Part shown: piece by piece, positions 46,116 to 55,499 of the stretch
Layout of the letters: each line of letters starts with the position of its first letter
Numbering within the stretch: position 1 is the first letter of the stretch
DNA from: Vibrio sp. UCD-FRSSP16_30
GTDB lineage: Bacteria > Pseudomonadota > Gammaproteobacteria > Enterobacterales > Vibrionaceae
Length of the DNA stretch: 64,000 bases
Reading direction: 5' to 3'
NCBI RefSeq assembly: GCF_001676025.1
Contig: NZ_LZFW01000046.1
Span: 1-64,000, forward strand
Position numbers and translations under genes: made by a program
The notes under the pieces: model-generated
What the model was told of the DNA's origin: nothing
What the model saw: the letters and a program-made list of their open reading frames with translations, nothing else
The model's database searches: none

Positions 46116-47051
46116 TTGCACAAAGTCACTTTTCTCGCACTGCTATTTACTGGATTCTCAACATTTTCTTGGGCAGATACGCCACAAGAAAAATGCTTAA
46201 GTAAGCCAGACGATGATAGGCCAATTTCTCGTGCTTATCACTTCCTGAACACAAAATTTTGTCAGCCTGCGGTCTGGTTTGATGATTTCTTTGCTGATGA
46301 ACGTGTGACAGAAGATGCCCGCGCCGGAACATCAATGCGTTGGAAAAATGATTTTATCTATTATGAAGACAATGGATTTAAGTACAAAACAAAAATAGAC
46401 GCCAAATTTAACCTGCCAAAAGTAACCAAACGCCTGAAACTGATCATTGAATCCGACGGAGAGGATGATCTTTTTGACATTTTCCCAAGCAATGAAGAAG
46501 AGATACAGAACTCTGTAGGATTAAGATACGATATTTACGCAAAAGGTCGCAGTAGCTTTAATATCAAGGCCACATTTAAGCCTAAAATCGAAGCGAGATA
46601 TCGTTTTACTTATCCTCTGAGCATTAATACTGTCACCCGCTTAACTCAAAAGATTTACCAGAAAAAACAAGTCACTGGAGAGTCCACTCAATTCGATATC
46701 GATCAGGCGTTATCCAAAAATCTATTACTACGCTGGACCTCATTTGCCGAATTTAATCACGACCACGATGACGATAGCGACGTATGGGACATGGGGACCG
46801 GATTGGTGCTATATCAATATTTATCACCCACCCAAGCTCTAAATTACACCGTCAGCACTACTGGCACTGACTCTCCTAGAACCTATATCGATAACACCTT
46901 AATCGCCCTAACCTATCGACATAATTTTTTCTTTGAGTGGCTTTATTATGAAATCACTCCCGAATACAACTGGTACAAAGAATACGAGCAAAGCTTTGAA
47001 GAAGAAGCCAGCATTCGATTTCGGCTAGAGGTTCGTTTTGAGAATTTCTAG
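46116..47051 (+). CDS. Predicted outer-membrane beta-barrel protein, TTG start
   Basis: 312 residues from a TTG with AAGGA six bases upstream. The frame opens at a GTG 20 codons earlier, but the TTG start gives a clean signal peptide (LHKVTFLALLFTGFSTFSWA, first residue read as Met). The mature protein is rich in alternating aromatic and charged strands (FNIKATFKPKIEARYRFTY, LNYTVSTTGTDSP, FFFEWLYYEITPEY) and ends RLEVRFENF, a barrel-type C-terminus. Two Cys lie near the N-terminus. The family is unknown; similar proteins are common in Vibrio. Confidence 0.75.
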   Translation: MHKVTFLALLFTGFSTFSWADTPQEKCLSKPDDDRPISRAYHFLNTKFCQPAVWFDDFFADERVTEDARAGTSMRWKNDFIYYEDNGFKYKTKIDAKFNLPKVTKRLKLIIESDGEDDLFDIFPSNEEEIQNSVGLRYDIYAKGRSSFNIKATFKPKIEARYRFTYPLSINTVTRLTQKIYQKKQVTGESTQFDIDQALSKNLLLRWTSFAEFNHDHDDDSDVWDMGTGLVLYQYLSPTQALNYTVSTTGTDSPRTYIDNTLIALTYRHNFFFEWLYYEITPEYNWYKEYEQSFEEEASIRFRLEVRFENF

Positions 47052-47058
47052 ACATAAA

Positions 47059-47084
47059 AAAACGACAACCTGAGTTGTCGTTTT
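47059..47084. terminator. Bidirectional terminator between the barrel gene and tdh
   Basis: 10-bp stem aaaacgacaa/ttgtcgtttt with loop cctgag; T runs on both strands in a convergent gap. Confidence 0.85.
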
Positions 47085-47111
47085 CATCATTCAAACATCA
47101 AAATTGGAGGT

Positions 47112-48143
47112 CTATTCCCAATCAAGGATCACTTTGCCTGAAAGCCCGCTACGCATAGCGTCAAAGCCCTCTTGGAAGTCATCAATCTTGAAGTGATGCG
47201 TGATAATTGGCGTTAAATCTAAGCCTGATTGAATCAAGCTTGCCATCTTATACCATGTCTCGAACATCTCACGACCATAGATACCTTTGATCACCAAGCC
47301 TTTAAAGATCACTTGGTTCCAGTCAATACCCATGTCTGATGGTGGAATACCCAGTAATGCTACGCGGCCGCCATGGTTCATGGTTTCTAACATGGTGCTA
47401 AATGCCGCTTGTACGCCTGACATTTCCAGACCCACATCAAAGCCTTCGGTCATGTTTAGCTCAGCCATCACATCTTTTAAATCTTCTTTGGCAACGTTAA
47501 CGGCGCGAGTGACGCCCATTTGACGCGCAAGATCTAAGCGGTATTCGTTCACATCGGTGATGACTACGTGGCGAGCACCTACGTGCTTAGCAACTGCAGC
47601 GGCCATGATACCAATTGGGCCTGCGCCGGTAATTAATACATCTTCACCCACAAGATCAAATGACAATGCGGTATGCACAGCATTACCAAACGGGTCAAAG
47701 ATAGACGCAAGATCATCTGAGATGCCATCAGGGATTTTAAATGCGTTAAATGCTGGAATCACCAAGTATTCTGCAAATGCACCAGTGCGGTTAACGCCTA
47801 CACCGATAGTATTTCGACAAAGGTGAGTACGGCCACCACGGCAGTTACGGCAATGTCCACATGTAATATGGCCTTCACCTGATACGCGATCGCCTATTTC
47901 AAATCCACGAACTTCTTGACCAATAGCCACAATTTCGCCCACGTATTCGTGGCCGACAACCATAGGTACAGGAATGGTGTTTTGTGACCACTCATCCCAG
48001 TTGTAAATGTGCACATCAGTGCCACAAATTGCGGTTTTCTTAATTTTGATCAGAACGTCGTTGTGCCCCATTTCAGGCATATCAACTTCGTTCATCCAAA
48101 TGCCTTGTTCAGGCTTTAGCTTGGAAAGTGCTTTGATTTTCAT
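47112..48143 (-). CDS. tdh: L-threonine 3-dehydrogenase
   Basis: 343 residues (E. coli 341). Zinc-containing medium-chain dehydrogenase. The catalytic zinc region is [15 protein letters not shown] (Cys38), the structural zinc region is [15 protein letters not shown], and the NAD-binding motif is [18 protein letters not shown]. It oxidises threonine to 2-amino-3-ketobutyrate, the substrate of the upstream kbl product. The tdh ATG overlaps the kbl stop (TAATG), so the two are coupled. Confidence 0.96.
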   Translation of the reverse strand: MKIKALSKLKPEQGIWMNEVDMPEMGHNDVLIKIKKTAICGTDVHIYNWDEWSQNTIPVPMVVGHEYVGEIVAIGQEVRGFEIGDRVSGEGHITCGHCRNCRGGRTHLCRNTIGVGVNRTGAFAEYLVIPAFNAFKIPDGISDDLASIFDPFGNAVHTALSFDLVGEDVLITGAGPIGIMAAAVAKHVGARHVVITDVNEYRLDLARQMGVTRAVNVAKEDLKDVMAELNMTEGFDVGLEMSGVQAAFSTMLETMNHGGRVALLGIPPSDMGIDWNQVIFKGLVIKGIYGREMFETWYKMASLIQSGLDLTPIITHHFKIDDFQEGFDAMRSGLSGKVILDWE

Positions 48144-49339
48144 TATTTGATCAATCCCATGTCATGACCCACTTCGATGAAAGCGTCAATTGCGCGATCA
48201 AGCTGCTCACGAGTGTGTGCGGCTGACATTTGAGTACGAATACGTGCTTGGCCTTTTGGTACTACAGGGAAAGAGAAGCCCACAACGTAGATGCCTTTCT
48301 CTAGTGCGCGCTCAGCAAATTCTGCTGCAACTTTCGCATCACCTAGCATGATAGGAATGATTGCGTGATCCGCGCCACCCATAGTGAAACCAGCACCTTC
48401 CATACGAGCACGGAAGTGCGCTGCATTATCCCAAAGGTGAGAACGTAGATCGCCACTTTCTTGTAGAAGATCCAACACACGTAAAGAAGCAGACACAATG
48501 GCAGGTGCAACAGAGTTTGAGAACAAGTACGGACGAGAACGCTGACGTAACCAGTCGATCACTTCTTTCTTACCAGAAGTATAGCCGCCTGACGCGCCAC
48601 CCATAGCTTTACCAAGTGTACCGGTAATGATGTCGATACGATCCATAACGTTGTGATAATCGTGAGTACCCGCGCCTGTTTCACCCATGAAACCAACCGC
48701 ATGAGAGTCATCAACCATGACTAACGCGCCGTATTTATCCGCTAAGTCACAGATAGCTGGAAGGTTTGCAACCACGCCGTCCATTGAGAATACACCGTCA
48801 GTCACGATAAGCTTGTGACGCGCACCCGCTTCGTCAGCGGCAATCAGTTGTTGCTCAAGCTCTTGCATGTTGTTGTTTGAGTAACGAAAACGCATCGCTT
48901 TACACAAACGCACACCATCGATAATAGAAGCGTGGTTAAGCGCATCAGAGATGATGGCATCTTCTTTACCTAAAATAGTTTCAAACAACCCTGCGTTTGC
49001 ATCAAAACAAGAAGTATAAAGAATGGTGTCTTCCATACCTAAGAAAGTAGACAGCTTCTCTTCAAGTTGTTTGTGAATGTCTTGAGTACCACAAATAAAG
49101 CGTACTGATGCCATACCAAAACCATACTCATCCATACCGCCTTGAGCTGCTTTAATAAGCTCAGGGTGGTTTGCTAGGCCTAAGTAGTTGTTTGCACAGA
49201 AGTTAAGTACATCTTCACCAGTAGAAATTGAAACAGACGCTTTCTGTTGAGAAGTAATAATGCGCTCAGACTTATACAAGCCTTCGTTTTTAACTTCTTC
49301 GATTTGCTGCTGGATTTGATTGTAAAATGCAGAAGACAT
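48143..49339 (-). CDS. kbl: Glycine C-acetyltransferase (2-amino-3-ketobutyrate CoA ligase)
   Basis: 398 residues from the ATG reading [10 protein letters not shown], equal to E. coli Kbl; the frame extends 15 codons further upstream without need. PLP enzyme of the alpha-oxoamine synthase family: [23 protein letters not shown] with the PLP-binding Asp-His, and [13 protein letters not shown] with the Schiff-base Lys. It cleaves 2-amino-3-ketobutyrate with CoA to glycine and acetyl-CoA. Head of the kbl-tdh operon, divergent from a LysR gene. Confidence 0.96.
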   Translation of the reverse strand: MSSAFYNQIQQQIEEVKNEGLYKSERIITSQQKASVSISTGEDVLNFCANNYLGLANHPELIKAAQGGMDEYGFGMASVRFICGTQDIHKQLEEKLSTFLGMEDTILYTSCFDANAGLFETILGKEDAIISDALNHASIIDGVRLCKAMRFRYSNNNMQELEQQLIAADEAGARHKLIVTDGVFSMDGVVANLPAICDLADKYGALVMVDDSHAVGFMGETGAGTHDYHNVMDRIDIITGTLGKAMGGASGGYTSGKKEVIDWLRQRSRPYLFSNSVAPAIVSASLRVLDLLQESGDLRSHLWDNAAHFRARMEGAGFTMGGADHAIIPIMLGDAKVAAEFAERALEKGIYVVGFSFPVVPKGQARIRTQMSAAHTREQLDRAIDAFIEVGHDMGLIK

Positions 49340-49503
49340 GATTCTATGATCCTTTAGGTAAAGCGGAAAAACCGCGATAAGCATTCACACTTTAAAAAAG
49401 TGCGATCTTTTCATAATTTACAGTGTAAAGAGATTCTAGTGGAAAGCGCTTATGAGTATAATACGGTTAATGGAAAATCATTTATGAATTGCAGGCACAA
49501 ATA

Positions 49504-50433
49504 ATGAAAACCACTCAGCTCATGGCATTGCTACCGGATTTGGCCACCTACACTCTTGTGGTTCAACAAGGCAACTTTACCAATGCCGCAAATAGCTTAG
49601 CGATGACTCCATCAGCGGTGTCTAAAACCATTACTCGTTTAGAAAAAGCCCTTGAGGTGAAACTCATTGAGCGTACCACTCGTAATTTTCGGATTACCGA
49701 GGAAGGAAATAAGGTTTATGAGCAGGCGATACAAATGCTCAATGCCGCCGAGCAAGCGGTAGAGCTGTCTTCAATCGGTCATTCTCAGGCACAAGGCAGT
49801 ATATTAATCTCTGCGCCAGAGGCATTTTTGGCAGTGGTGCTGCAACCGCTGATCATCGAGTTCCTTAAGCAATATCCCAATATACAGATAAAAGCTCGCG
49901 CGATTGATGGGGCTGTCGACATTTACAAACAAGGAATAGATGTTGCGTTTAAGCTTACCGAACAACCTGATGAACAGTTAGTCCTTAAAGAACTAGGACA
50001 AACTCAATTGCTCCTTTGTGCCTCAAAGCCTTACCTAATGAAACACGGTAAGCCTACCCACCCTTCAGATTTAATTCATCACAACTGTCTTTATCTAGCA
50101 GAGACACAACACGATAATGTTTGGACGTTTCATAAAGATGACCTATCACAATCAGTGACGGTATCAGGGCGATACGCGGTCAATCAGGCGCAGCTTCGAT
50201 TTGATGGGGTGAAAAACCACTTAGGAATTGGCTTGTTCCATGATTTTGTTATCGAAAATGCGGTTCAACACGGTGAAGTGGTGCAAGTGCTTGAAGACTG
50301 GACTATAACCAGCAATCATCACGGCAATATACTGATGCAATACGCACAAACCAAATATATGCCGGCAAGATTGAGGTTATTTATCGATTTTATCAATCAC
50401 TCGCTAAATTTAAATGATGGAGCAAAGCATTGA
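49504..50433 (+). CDS. LysR-family transcriptional regulator
   Basis: 309 residues from the ATG reading MKTTQLMALLPD, with AGG upstream; a TTG five codons earlier is possible. The N-terminal winged helix (residues about 10-68) has NFTNAANSLAMTPSAVSKTITRLE. The rest is a CrgA-type effector domain of periplasmic-binding fold (ILISAPEAFLAVVL). It is divergent from kbl-tdh with a 164-base gap, the classic LysR target arrangement, so kbl-tdh may be its target. The ligand is unknown. Confidence 0.88.
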   Translation: MKTTQLMALLPDLATYTLVVQQGNFTNAANSLAMTPSAVSKTITRLEKALEVKLIERTTRNFRITEEGNKVYEQAIQMLNAAEQAVELSSIGHSQAQGSILISAPEAFLAVVLQPLIIEFLKQYPNIQIKARAIDGAVDIYKQGIDVAFKLTEQPDEQLVLKELGQTQLLLCASKPYLMKHGKPTHPSDLIHHNCLYLAETQHDNVWTFHKDDLSQSVTVSGRYAVNQAQLRFDGVKNHLGIGLFHDFVIENAVQHGEVVQVLEDWTITSNHHGNILMQYAQTKYMPARLRLFIDFINHSLNLNDGAKH

Positions 50434-50493
50434 TTAGCAATTAGTTATCTATTAGTGCCCTATGAACAAGCAAATAATATCTTTGCTATCCAA

Positions 50494-50829
50494 TTACTTA
50501 CCGCAGCATTTCTTATATTTTTTACCACTTCCACAACTGCATGGATCATTGCGCTGTGGCGTTTTCTCAAAACGTTGAGTTTTTGGCTTATTAAGCACAG
50601 CATCTAACTCAGAAATGTTTTCTTCAATAGACGCATCAATATCGATATTAGCAAACAATTTATGCTCATCAACAATCGATTGAACCTCAACTTTACGCTG
50701 TTGCGAGGCAACCACGAGAGACAGCGGTGCACCTTCACTACCCAGCTTTAATGTAGCATCTGGGTTATAACCACTTTTAGCGTGATTTTTCATGATATCA
50801 GGTGTGCCACGATAGAAAAATTTAGACAT
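50494..50829 (-). CDS. PBPRA1643-type SWIM/SEC-C zinc-binding protein
   Basis: 111 residues from the ATG reading MSKFFYRGTPD; the frame extends 20 codons upstream without support. The C-terminal NDPCSCGSGKKYKKCCGK is a complete SEC-C zinc motif (C-x-C-x8-C-C), like that of SecA. The N-terminal part (FYRGTPDIMKNHAKSGYNP, LGSEGAPLSLVV) matches the small family first noted in Photobacterium profundum PBPRA1643. Function unknown; the motif can bind zinc or ribosomes. It lies convergent to the LysR gene. Confidence 0.87.
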   Translation of the reverse strand: MSKFFYRGTPDIMKNHAKSGYNPDATLKLGSEGAPLSLVVASQQRKVEVQSIVDEHKLFANIDIDASIEENISELDAVLNKPKTQRFEKTPQRNDPCSCGSGKKYKKCCGK

Positions 50830-50979
50830 GAGTTCTCTCAAAATTGACAAAAAACGCAGTGTACAGAGATCGACGAAAATTAGCGACAAAGTTCACACTT
50901 TATTGGCTTTAACACCAGAATTAATCATCGGTTCTAGTCGCTACCCGTACTCAGTAACCCCAAACACTCACCCAACAAA

Positions 50980-51009
50980 AAAGGCGACCCTGTGAACAGG
51001 GTCGCCTTT
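50980..51009 (-). terminator. Terminator of ackA
   Basis: 14-bp perfect stem aaaggcgaccctgt/acagggtcgccttt with a 2-base centre (effectively a 4-base loop), followed by T on the minus strand. Confidence 0.88.
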
Positions 51010-51030
51010 CAAATTCTAATTCAATCTAAC

Positions 51031-52224
51031 TTAGATAAGTTCTACAGATTGTTTAGCAATTACGAATTCTTCGTTAGTTGGGATAACAAGAACTTTAGCA
51101 TCTAGAAGTTTAGATTCACCAATTTGACCTGATGCACCAAAACGAGCTGCTTCGTTAGCTGCTTTATCTTCAACAAAACCTAGTACGTTTAGGCTGCTTA
51201 GGATTTCGCTACGGATATCCAATGCGTTTTCACCAATACCACCTGTGAATACAACTGCATCTAGTCCATTTAATGGTACTAGGTAAGAAGCAATGTATTT
51301 TGCTACACGGTAAGTAAATACTTGGAACGCAAGTTTAGCGCCTTCATGACCTTCTGCCATTGCTTCTAGGATGCCACGAGCATCAGAAGTAAGACCAGAC
51401 ACACCTAGGAAGCCAGACTTTTTGTATAGAGTTTCAAATACTTTCTCTTGAGACCAGCCTTTCTTAAGCAGGAACTCGATAACGCCTGGGTCAAGGTCAC
51501 CACAACGTGTACCCATCATTAGGCCCGCTTGTGGAGTGAAGCCCATAGACGTATCAACTGACTCACCATTTGCTACTGCACAAACTGAAGCGCCGTTACC
51601 TAAGTGAACAGTGATCAGGTTAGTTTCAGAAGCTGGTTTGTTTAATACTTTAGCCGCTTCTTGAGTTACGAAGTAGTGACTAGTACCGTGGAAGCCGTAA
51701 CGACGGATACGGTAGTCATCATACAACTCATGAGAGATAGAACCTGTGAAAGCTTTCTTAGGCATTGTTTGGTGGAATGCAGTATCAAATACAGCAAACT
51801 GAGGCAATGAAGGATACGCTGCCATTGCAGCTTGGATGCCCTTAGCACCTGCTGGGTTATGAAGAGGTGCAAGATCTGAAAGGCTTTCAATCTCTGCAAG
51901 TACTGTTTCATCGATGCGAACAGTGCTAGTGAATTTTTCACCACCGTGAACGATACGGTGACCAACAGCAACGATTGTCTCTTTAAAAGATAACTCTTCC
52001 ATCAATTTAACGATACGGTTGATTGCTTCTTGATGATGATTGTCAGGAGCTGTGATTGCTTCTTGTGTTTTTTCACCATTGAACTTCCAACCAATTGTCG
52101 CTTCTGGAAGGCCGAAACACTCACCTAGTCCACTGATTAGTGCTTCACCAGATTCAGAATCGATTACAGCGAACTTCAATGAAGAGCTGCCTGAATTGAT
52201 AACGAGTACGTTCTTATTTGACAT
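51031..52224 (-). CDS. ackA: Acetate kinase
   Basis: 397 residues, a typical AckA. Motifs: LVINSGSSSLKFAV, GHRIVHGGEKF, HLGNGASVCAV and VFTGGIGENA. It interconverts acetyl phosphate + ADP and acetate + ATP. No pta gene is adjacent, unlike the usual ackA-pta pair, so this may be the second vibrio acetate kinase. A perfect FNR palindrome about 110 bases upstream suggests anaerobic activation. Monocistronic with its own terminator. Confidence 0.96.
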   Translation of the reverse strand: MSNKNVLVINSGSSSLKFAVIDSESGEALISGLGECFGLPEATIGWKFNGEKTQEAITAPDNHHQEAINRIVKLMEELSFKETIVAVGHRIVHGGEKFTSTVRIDETVLAEIESLSDLAPLHNPAGAKGIQAAMAAYPSLPQFAVFDTAFHQTMPKKAFTGSISHELYDDYRIRRYGFHGTSHYFVTQEAAKVLNKPASETNLITVHLGNGASVCAVANGESVDTSMGFTPQAGLMMGTRCGDLDPGVIEFLLKKGWSQEKVFETLYKKSGFLGVSGLTSDARGILEAMAEGHEGAKLAFQVFTYRVAKYIASYLVPLNGLDAVVFTGGIGENALDIRSEILSSLNVLGFVEDKAANEAARFGASGQIGESKLLDAKVLVIPTNEEFVIAKQSVELI

Positions 52225-52684
52225 GAGTTAAATCCTAATTAGACGAGGGCATTCAATCTTTGTTTATGATTATCAAATAATTTGGAAATTATTCAAATTT
52301 TTTTTAATTAAATAATCATACAAATTACCATACTTTGATCTAGATCAATCTGCAAATTTTTTTAACACATGAAATTTTAACTAAATATGAATAAATGAGG
52401 CTGACTCTCGCATAAAAAGGAACTTTTATTCCATTTTTCACCATATTTGAAAGGTTAAAGCTCATTTTTACCGACTGTTTAGTCATACAAGATCACATTG
52501 AAGCGCAGCCATAATCACCTGTTTTATACCTATAGCAGTCAGTAAGTGTGTATATTGCGCAGCAAAAACACCTCACAAAATGGGAAGTTTTTGATTAGCG
52601 ATTATTTCAGACCCATTATCGAATGTTTTAACCCGCTATAGTGAGCCGTTATTGTTTAGGATTAGCATTGTTTAGACAAAAAAA
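52225..52684. other. Intergenic region between ackA and the deaD terminator
   Basis: Contains the FNR-type ackA promoter above. The remainder is AT-rich with no open frame or further hairpin before the deaD terminator. The stretch around 52400-52680 holds nothing recognised. Confidence 0.5.
52335..52348 (-). promoter_or_regulatory. FNR-binding site upstream of ackA
   Basis: TTGATCTAGATCAA is a perfect match to the FNR consensus TTGATN4ATCAA. On the minus strand a -10-like TTTAAT (5 of 6 to TATAAT) lies at 52312-52307. That puts the centre of the site at about -41.5, the position of class II FNR-activated promoters, with a start near 52300 and a 5' leader of about 76 bases. Confidence 0.72.
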
Positions 52685-52711
52685 AACCGAAGCACATGAT
52701 GTGCTTCGGTT
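52685..52711 (-). terminator. Terminator of deaD
   Basis: 12-bp stem aaccgaagcaca/tgtgcttcggtt with loop tga; followed on the minus strand by about nine T. Confidence 0.88.
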
Positions 52712-52765
52712 AGAAATACTTAACTCATTAATTGTTTATCAGAGTTATTTATTTAACTGTTCTGC

Positions 52766-54712
52766 TTACTCGCCAGAGCCAGTGTTGTTACCACGACGAG
52801 CGTGACCACGTTCACCGCGGAAGTTACCACGATTATCGCCACCACGGTTTCTGTCGAAACGACGTTCACCATCGCGTTGACCGCCACCGCTACGCTCACC
52901 GTCACGGTTACCACGATAACCGCCACCGTTACCGCTACGCTCACCGCCACGGTTGCCTTCGCTGCGACGACCTTCACCACCGCTACGACGTTGACCGCCA
53001 CCATCGCGACGACCGCCACGAGATTCACGGAAGTCATTGAAATCAGAGATTTCTGCCGCTGTTTCTTTTTGACGAATACGCAGTTTGCGTAGTTTGCCAG
53101 TCGTTTCTGAAGTCATTGATTTTGGAAGCTGAACAAAAGTATGACCTTGAGCCAGCTTAATTGCACCGATAGAACCTTTAGTTAGGCCTAGTTCGTTTGC
53201 AAGAGCACCAACGATGTCTTTAACTTGAACGCCTTGATCACGACCAACTTGAAGCTGGTATGTATCCCAGTCTTTAGTTTCGCCACCGTAGCTACGACCG
53301 CCATCACGTCCGCCGTCACGACCATCACGACCGCCTTCACGACGTTCTGTACGGCGTTTCTTATCACGCTCGATTGCAGAAGTCATTGGGTCATCACCAA
53401 CGTAGAATAATGGACGCTTACCTTGCTGACGACGAAGTAAAATCGCCGCTAGTGTTGCTGCATCAATTTCTAAGTTAGCTTGAAGTTTTTCAACAAGCTC
53501 AGAGAATTTTTCTAAAGAAGAATGTTCTTTGTCAGCTTGCAGTTCAAGACCTAGCTTGTTCAAACGTGCTTCAGCAACTTGGTCACGCAATGGAAGTTGA
53601 ATTTCTGCCATTGAAGACTTAGTCACACGTTCGATAGTGCGAAGCATACGCATTTGGTTAGTGCGAACTAGAAGGATCGCTTTACCTTTACGTCCAGCAC
53701 GGCCTGTACGACCAATACGGTGGATGTAAGATTCAACATCGAATGGGATGTCGTAGTTAAATACGTGTGTAATACGAGGTACATCAAGACCACGAGCAAC
53801 AACGTCAGTTGCAACTAGGATGTCAATTACGCCACGTTTGATGTTGTCTACAGTACGCTCACGTTGAGACTGAGGAATATCACCGTGTAGTGCAGAAACT
53901 TTAAAGCCACGGTCCGCTAAGTAGCTTGCTAGACGTTCAGTGTCTTGGCGAGTACGTACGAATACGATAGAAGCGTCAGTTTCTTCAGTTTCAAGAATAC
54001 GAGTCATTGCTTCGTCTTTCTCGATACCTTTAACAACCCAGAATTGTTGCTCTACTTTATCAACAGTGTGGTTTTTACCCGCAACATCAACAAACGCTGG
54101 ATCACGCAAGAAGCGCTCAACAATTTTCTTAAGCATTGGAGGCATAGTCGCAGAGAACAATACGCGTTGAGCAGACGCAGGAGCGTGCTCAAGGATAGCG
54201 GTAACGTCTTCTACGAAGCCCATGTTCAACATTTCATCTGCTTCATCAAGAACGAAAGTGTTTACTTCGTCAAGGTGCAGACGGTCACGGTTGATAAGGT
54301 CTTGTACACGACCTGGAGTACCAACAACGATGTGCGTACCATTTTTAAGAGAACGCATTTGGTCAACGATTGAAGCACCGCCGTAGATTTCAAGAACCTT
54401 AAGACCACGAATGTTCTTACCTAGGTTTTTGATTTCTGCTGCTACTTGGATAGCCAACTCACGAGTTGGAGCAAGGATGATTGCTTGTGGCTTACGTTGG
54501 TCTAGTTCAAGTCTGTTAAGAAGAGGCAAAGAGAAAGCCGCTGTTTTACCAGTACCTGTCTGTGCTTTACCTAGCGCATCTTTACCTTCAAGAAGCAAAG
54601 GAATTGACGCTGATTGAATTGGTGTTGGAGAAACAAAACCCATGCTATCAAGGGCAGAAAGGATTTGTTCGTTTAGTTCTAAATCGCTGAATTTAATTTC
54701 AGATTCTTGCAT
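52766..54712 (-). CDS. deaD: ATP-dependent RNA helicase DeaD/CsdA
   Basis: 648 residues. Motifs: Q motif FVSPTPIQSASIP, AQTGTGKT (residues 50-57), PTRELAIQ, DEAD at 156-159, SAT, and HRIGRTGRAG in the helicase C domain. The DbpA-like RNA-binding domain (about 485-560) and an Arg/Gly-rich tail (from about 570; RGGRRDGGGQRR and repeats) follow, as in CsdA. It unwinds structured mRNA and helps 50S assembly, especially in the cold. The Gly/Arg tail makes the complementary strand appear open, but those opposite frames are shadows. Confidence 0.96.
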   Translation of the reverse strand: MQESEIKFSDLELNEQILSALDSMGFVSPTPIQSASIPLLLEGKDALGKAQTGTGKTAAFSLPLLNRLELDQRKPQAIILAPTRELAIQVAAEIKNLGKNIRGLKVLEIYGGASIVDQMRSLKNGTHIVVGTPGRVQDLINRDRLHLDEVNTFVLDEADEMLNMGFVEDVTAILEHAPASAQRVLFSATMPPMLKKIVERFLRDPAFVDVAGKNHTVDKVEQQFWVVKGIEKDEAMTRILETEETDASIVFVRTRQDTERLASYLADRGFKVSALHGDIPQSQRERTVDNIKRGVIDILVATDVVARGLDVPRITHVFNYDIPFDVESYIHRIGRTGRAGRKGKAILLVRTNQMRMLRTIERVTKSSMAEIQLPLRDQVAEARLNKLGLELQADKEHSSLEKFSELVEKLQANLEIDAATLAAILLRRQQGKRPLFYVGDDPMTSAIERDKKRRTERREGGRDGRDGGRDGGRSYGGETKDWDTYQLQVGRDQGVQVKDIVGALANELGLTKGSIGAIKLAQGHTFVQLPKSMTSETTGKLRKLRIRQKETAAEISDFNDFRESRGGRRDGGGQRRSGGEGRRSEGNRGGERSGNGGGYRGNRDGERSGGGQRDGERRFDRNRGGDNRGNFRGERGHARRGNNTGSGE

Positions 54713-55007
54713 CGGGATCCCACTATAATGTGTTCATAAAGACGGTCCCAGGTGCTCTCTAAATTCATACACCGATCCTGCTATACACACTAAATCCATT
54801 TTCAGAAGGGAAAAGTATATAAAACGCATCAAGCCGCTAGGGACAAAATAAGGTGGCGAATTCTGCCTTATAAAATAGATAATTACAAGAAAAAATTGAA
54901 ATAGATCACAAATTTACCGAAATACACACTTTATATGCCTGTTTAGAGCAGTGAGATCCCCATCACAGCCTGAAAAAACACTCGCAAACTTTAGATGGGA
55001 ATATGAG
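54713..55007. other. Leader region of deaD
   Basis: This 295-base spacer precedes deaD on the minus strand. Cold-shock helicase genes often have long structured leaders, but no specific motif was identified. A loose ttgaaatagatcacaaa stretch near 54896-54912 is not a convincing CRP or FNR site. Confidence 0.35.
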
Positions 55008-55142
55008 CTAATAACGACGACCTTGCATGTCGGAATGAGTATGCTTCACTAAGGCTTGTCGCTCTTTTTGTGTCATATCATCTCCTGAATGAGCACAGCC
55101 TGCGATAAATAGAATCATCAATACTGTTGTTAGGATTTTCAT
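55008..55142 (-). CDS. 44-residue putative lipoprotein upstream of deaD
   Basis: A short frame of 44 codons plus stop. AGGAG lies 6 bases before the ATG (aaaggagcgactt). The protein starts MKILTTVLMILFIAGCAHSG: a signal peptide with a lipobox (IAGC, Cys16) and Ala at +2, predicting outer-membrane sorting. The 28-residue mature part is hydrophilic (DDMTQKERQALVKHTHS) with a short helix. It lies 295 bases upstream of deaD in the same direction; in E. coli the lipoprotein gene nlpI is upstream of deaD, but this protein is far shorter and not NlpI. Function unknown. Confidence 0.6.
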   Translation of the reverse strand: MKILTTVLMILFIAGCAHSGDDMTQKERQALVKHTHSDMQGRRY

Positions 55143-55499
55143 AAGTCGCTCCTTTGCGTCATAAAAGCACAACAAACATGCTGTAGTTAGTTTGTGTATA
55201 CATAGTTTGTAAATACATAGTTTTTATATGTATGGTTTCTTTACGCGTAAAGCCGACCAATGGATCGAAATATGTCATTTTTTATTTGATGATTAAGCCC
55301 ATTTACCTTTGTATCTAGACCCAATTAGGCATTTATTTCTGCCTATTGTTTATACGTATGGCGTAAGTTATACATTTGCATCAAGAGTCGGTAAGATAAC
55401 CACCGTAAATCACGCCCTTCAAGGCGCTTGCCTATCCACGCAAGTAAGATGAAGTCGCAAATTGAACCCTATAATTGCCAAAGATTAATAAAATAATAG
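55143..55499. other. Divergent intergenic region upstream of rnb
   Basis: AT-rich DNA with the repeated phrase acatagtttgtaaatacatag/acatagtttttatatg (55199-55228). It must contain promoters for rnb and for the small lipoprotein gene. No operator was recognised; the repeat could be chance. Confidence 0.4.

Noticed and set aside
52732-53410. Open frames opposite the deaD C-terminus, rich in His/Arg/Tyr or Val/Thr/Ala
   Set aside because: They are low-complexity shadows of the Gly/Arg-rich helicase tail, with no ribosome-binding site.
54896-54912. CRP or FNR site upstream of deaD
   Set aside because: Only a half-site (gatcaca) is present; the other half does not match.
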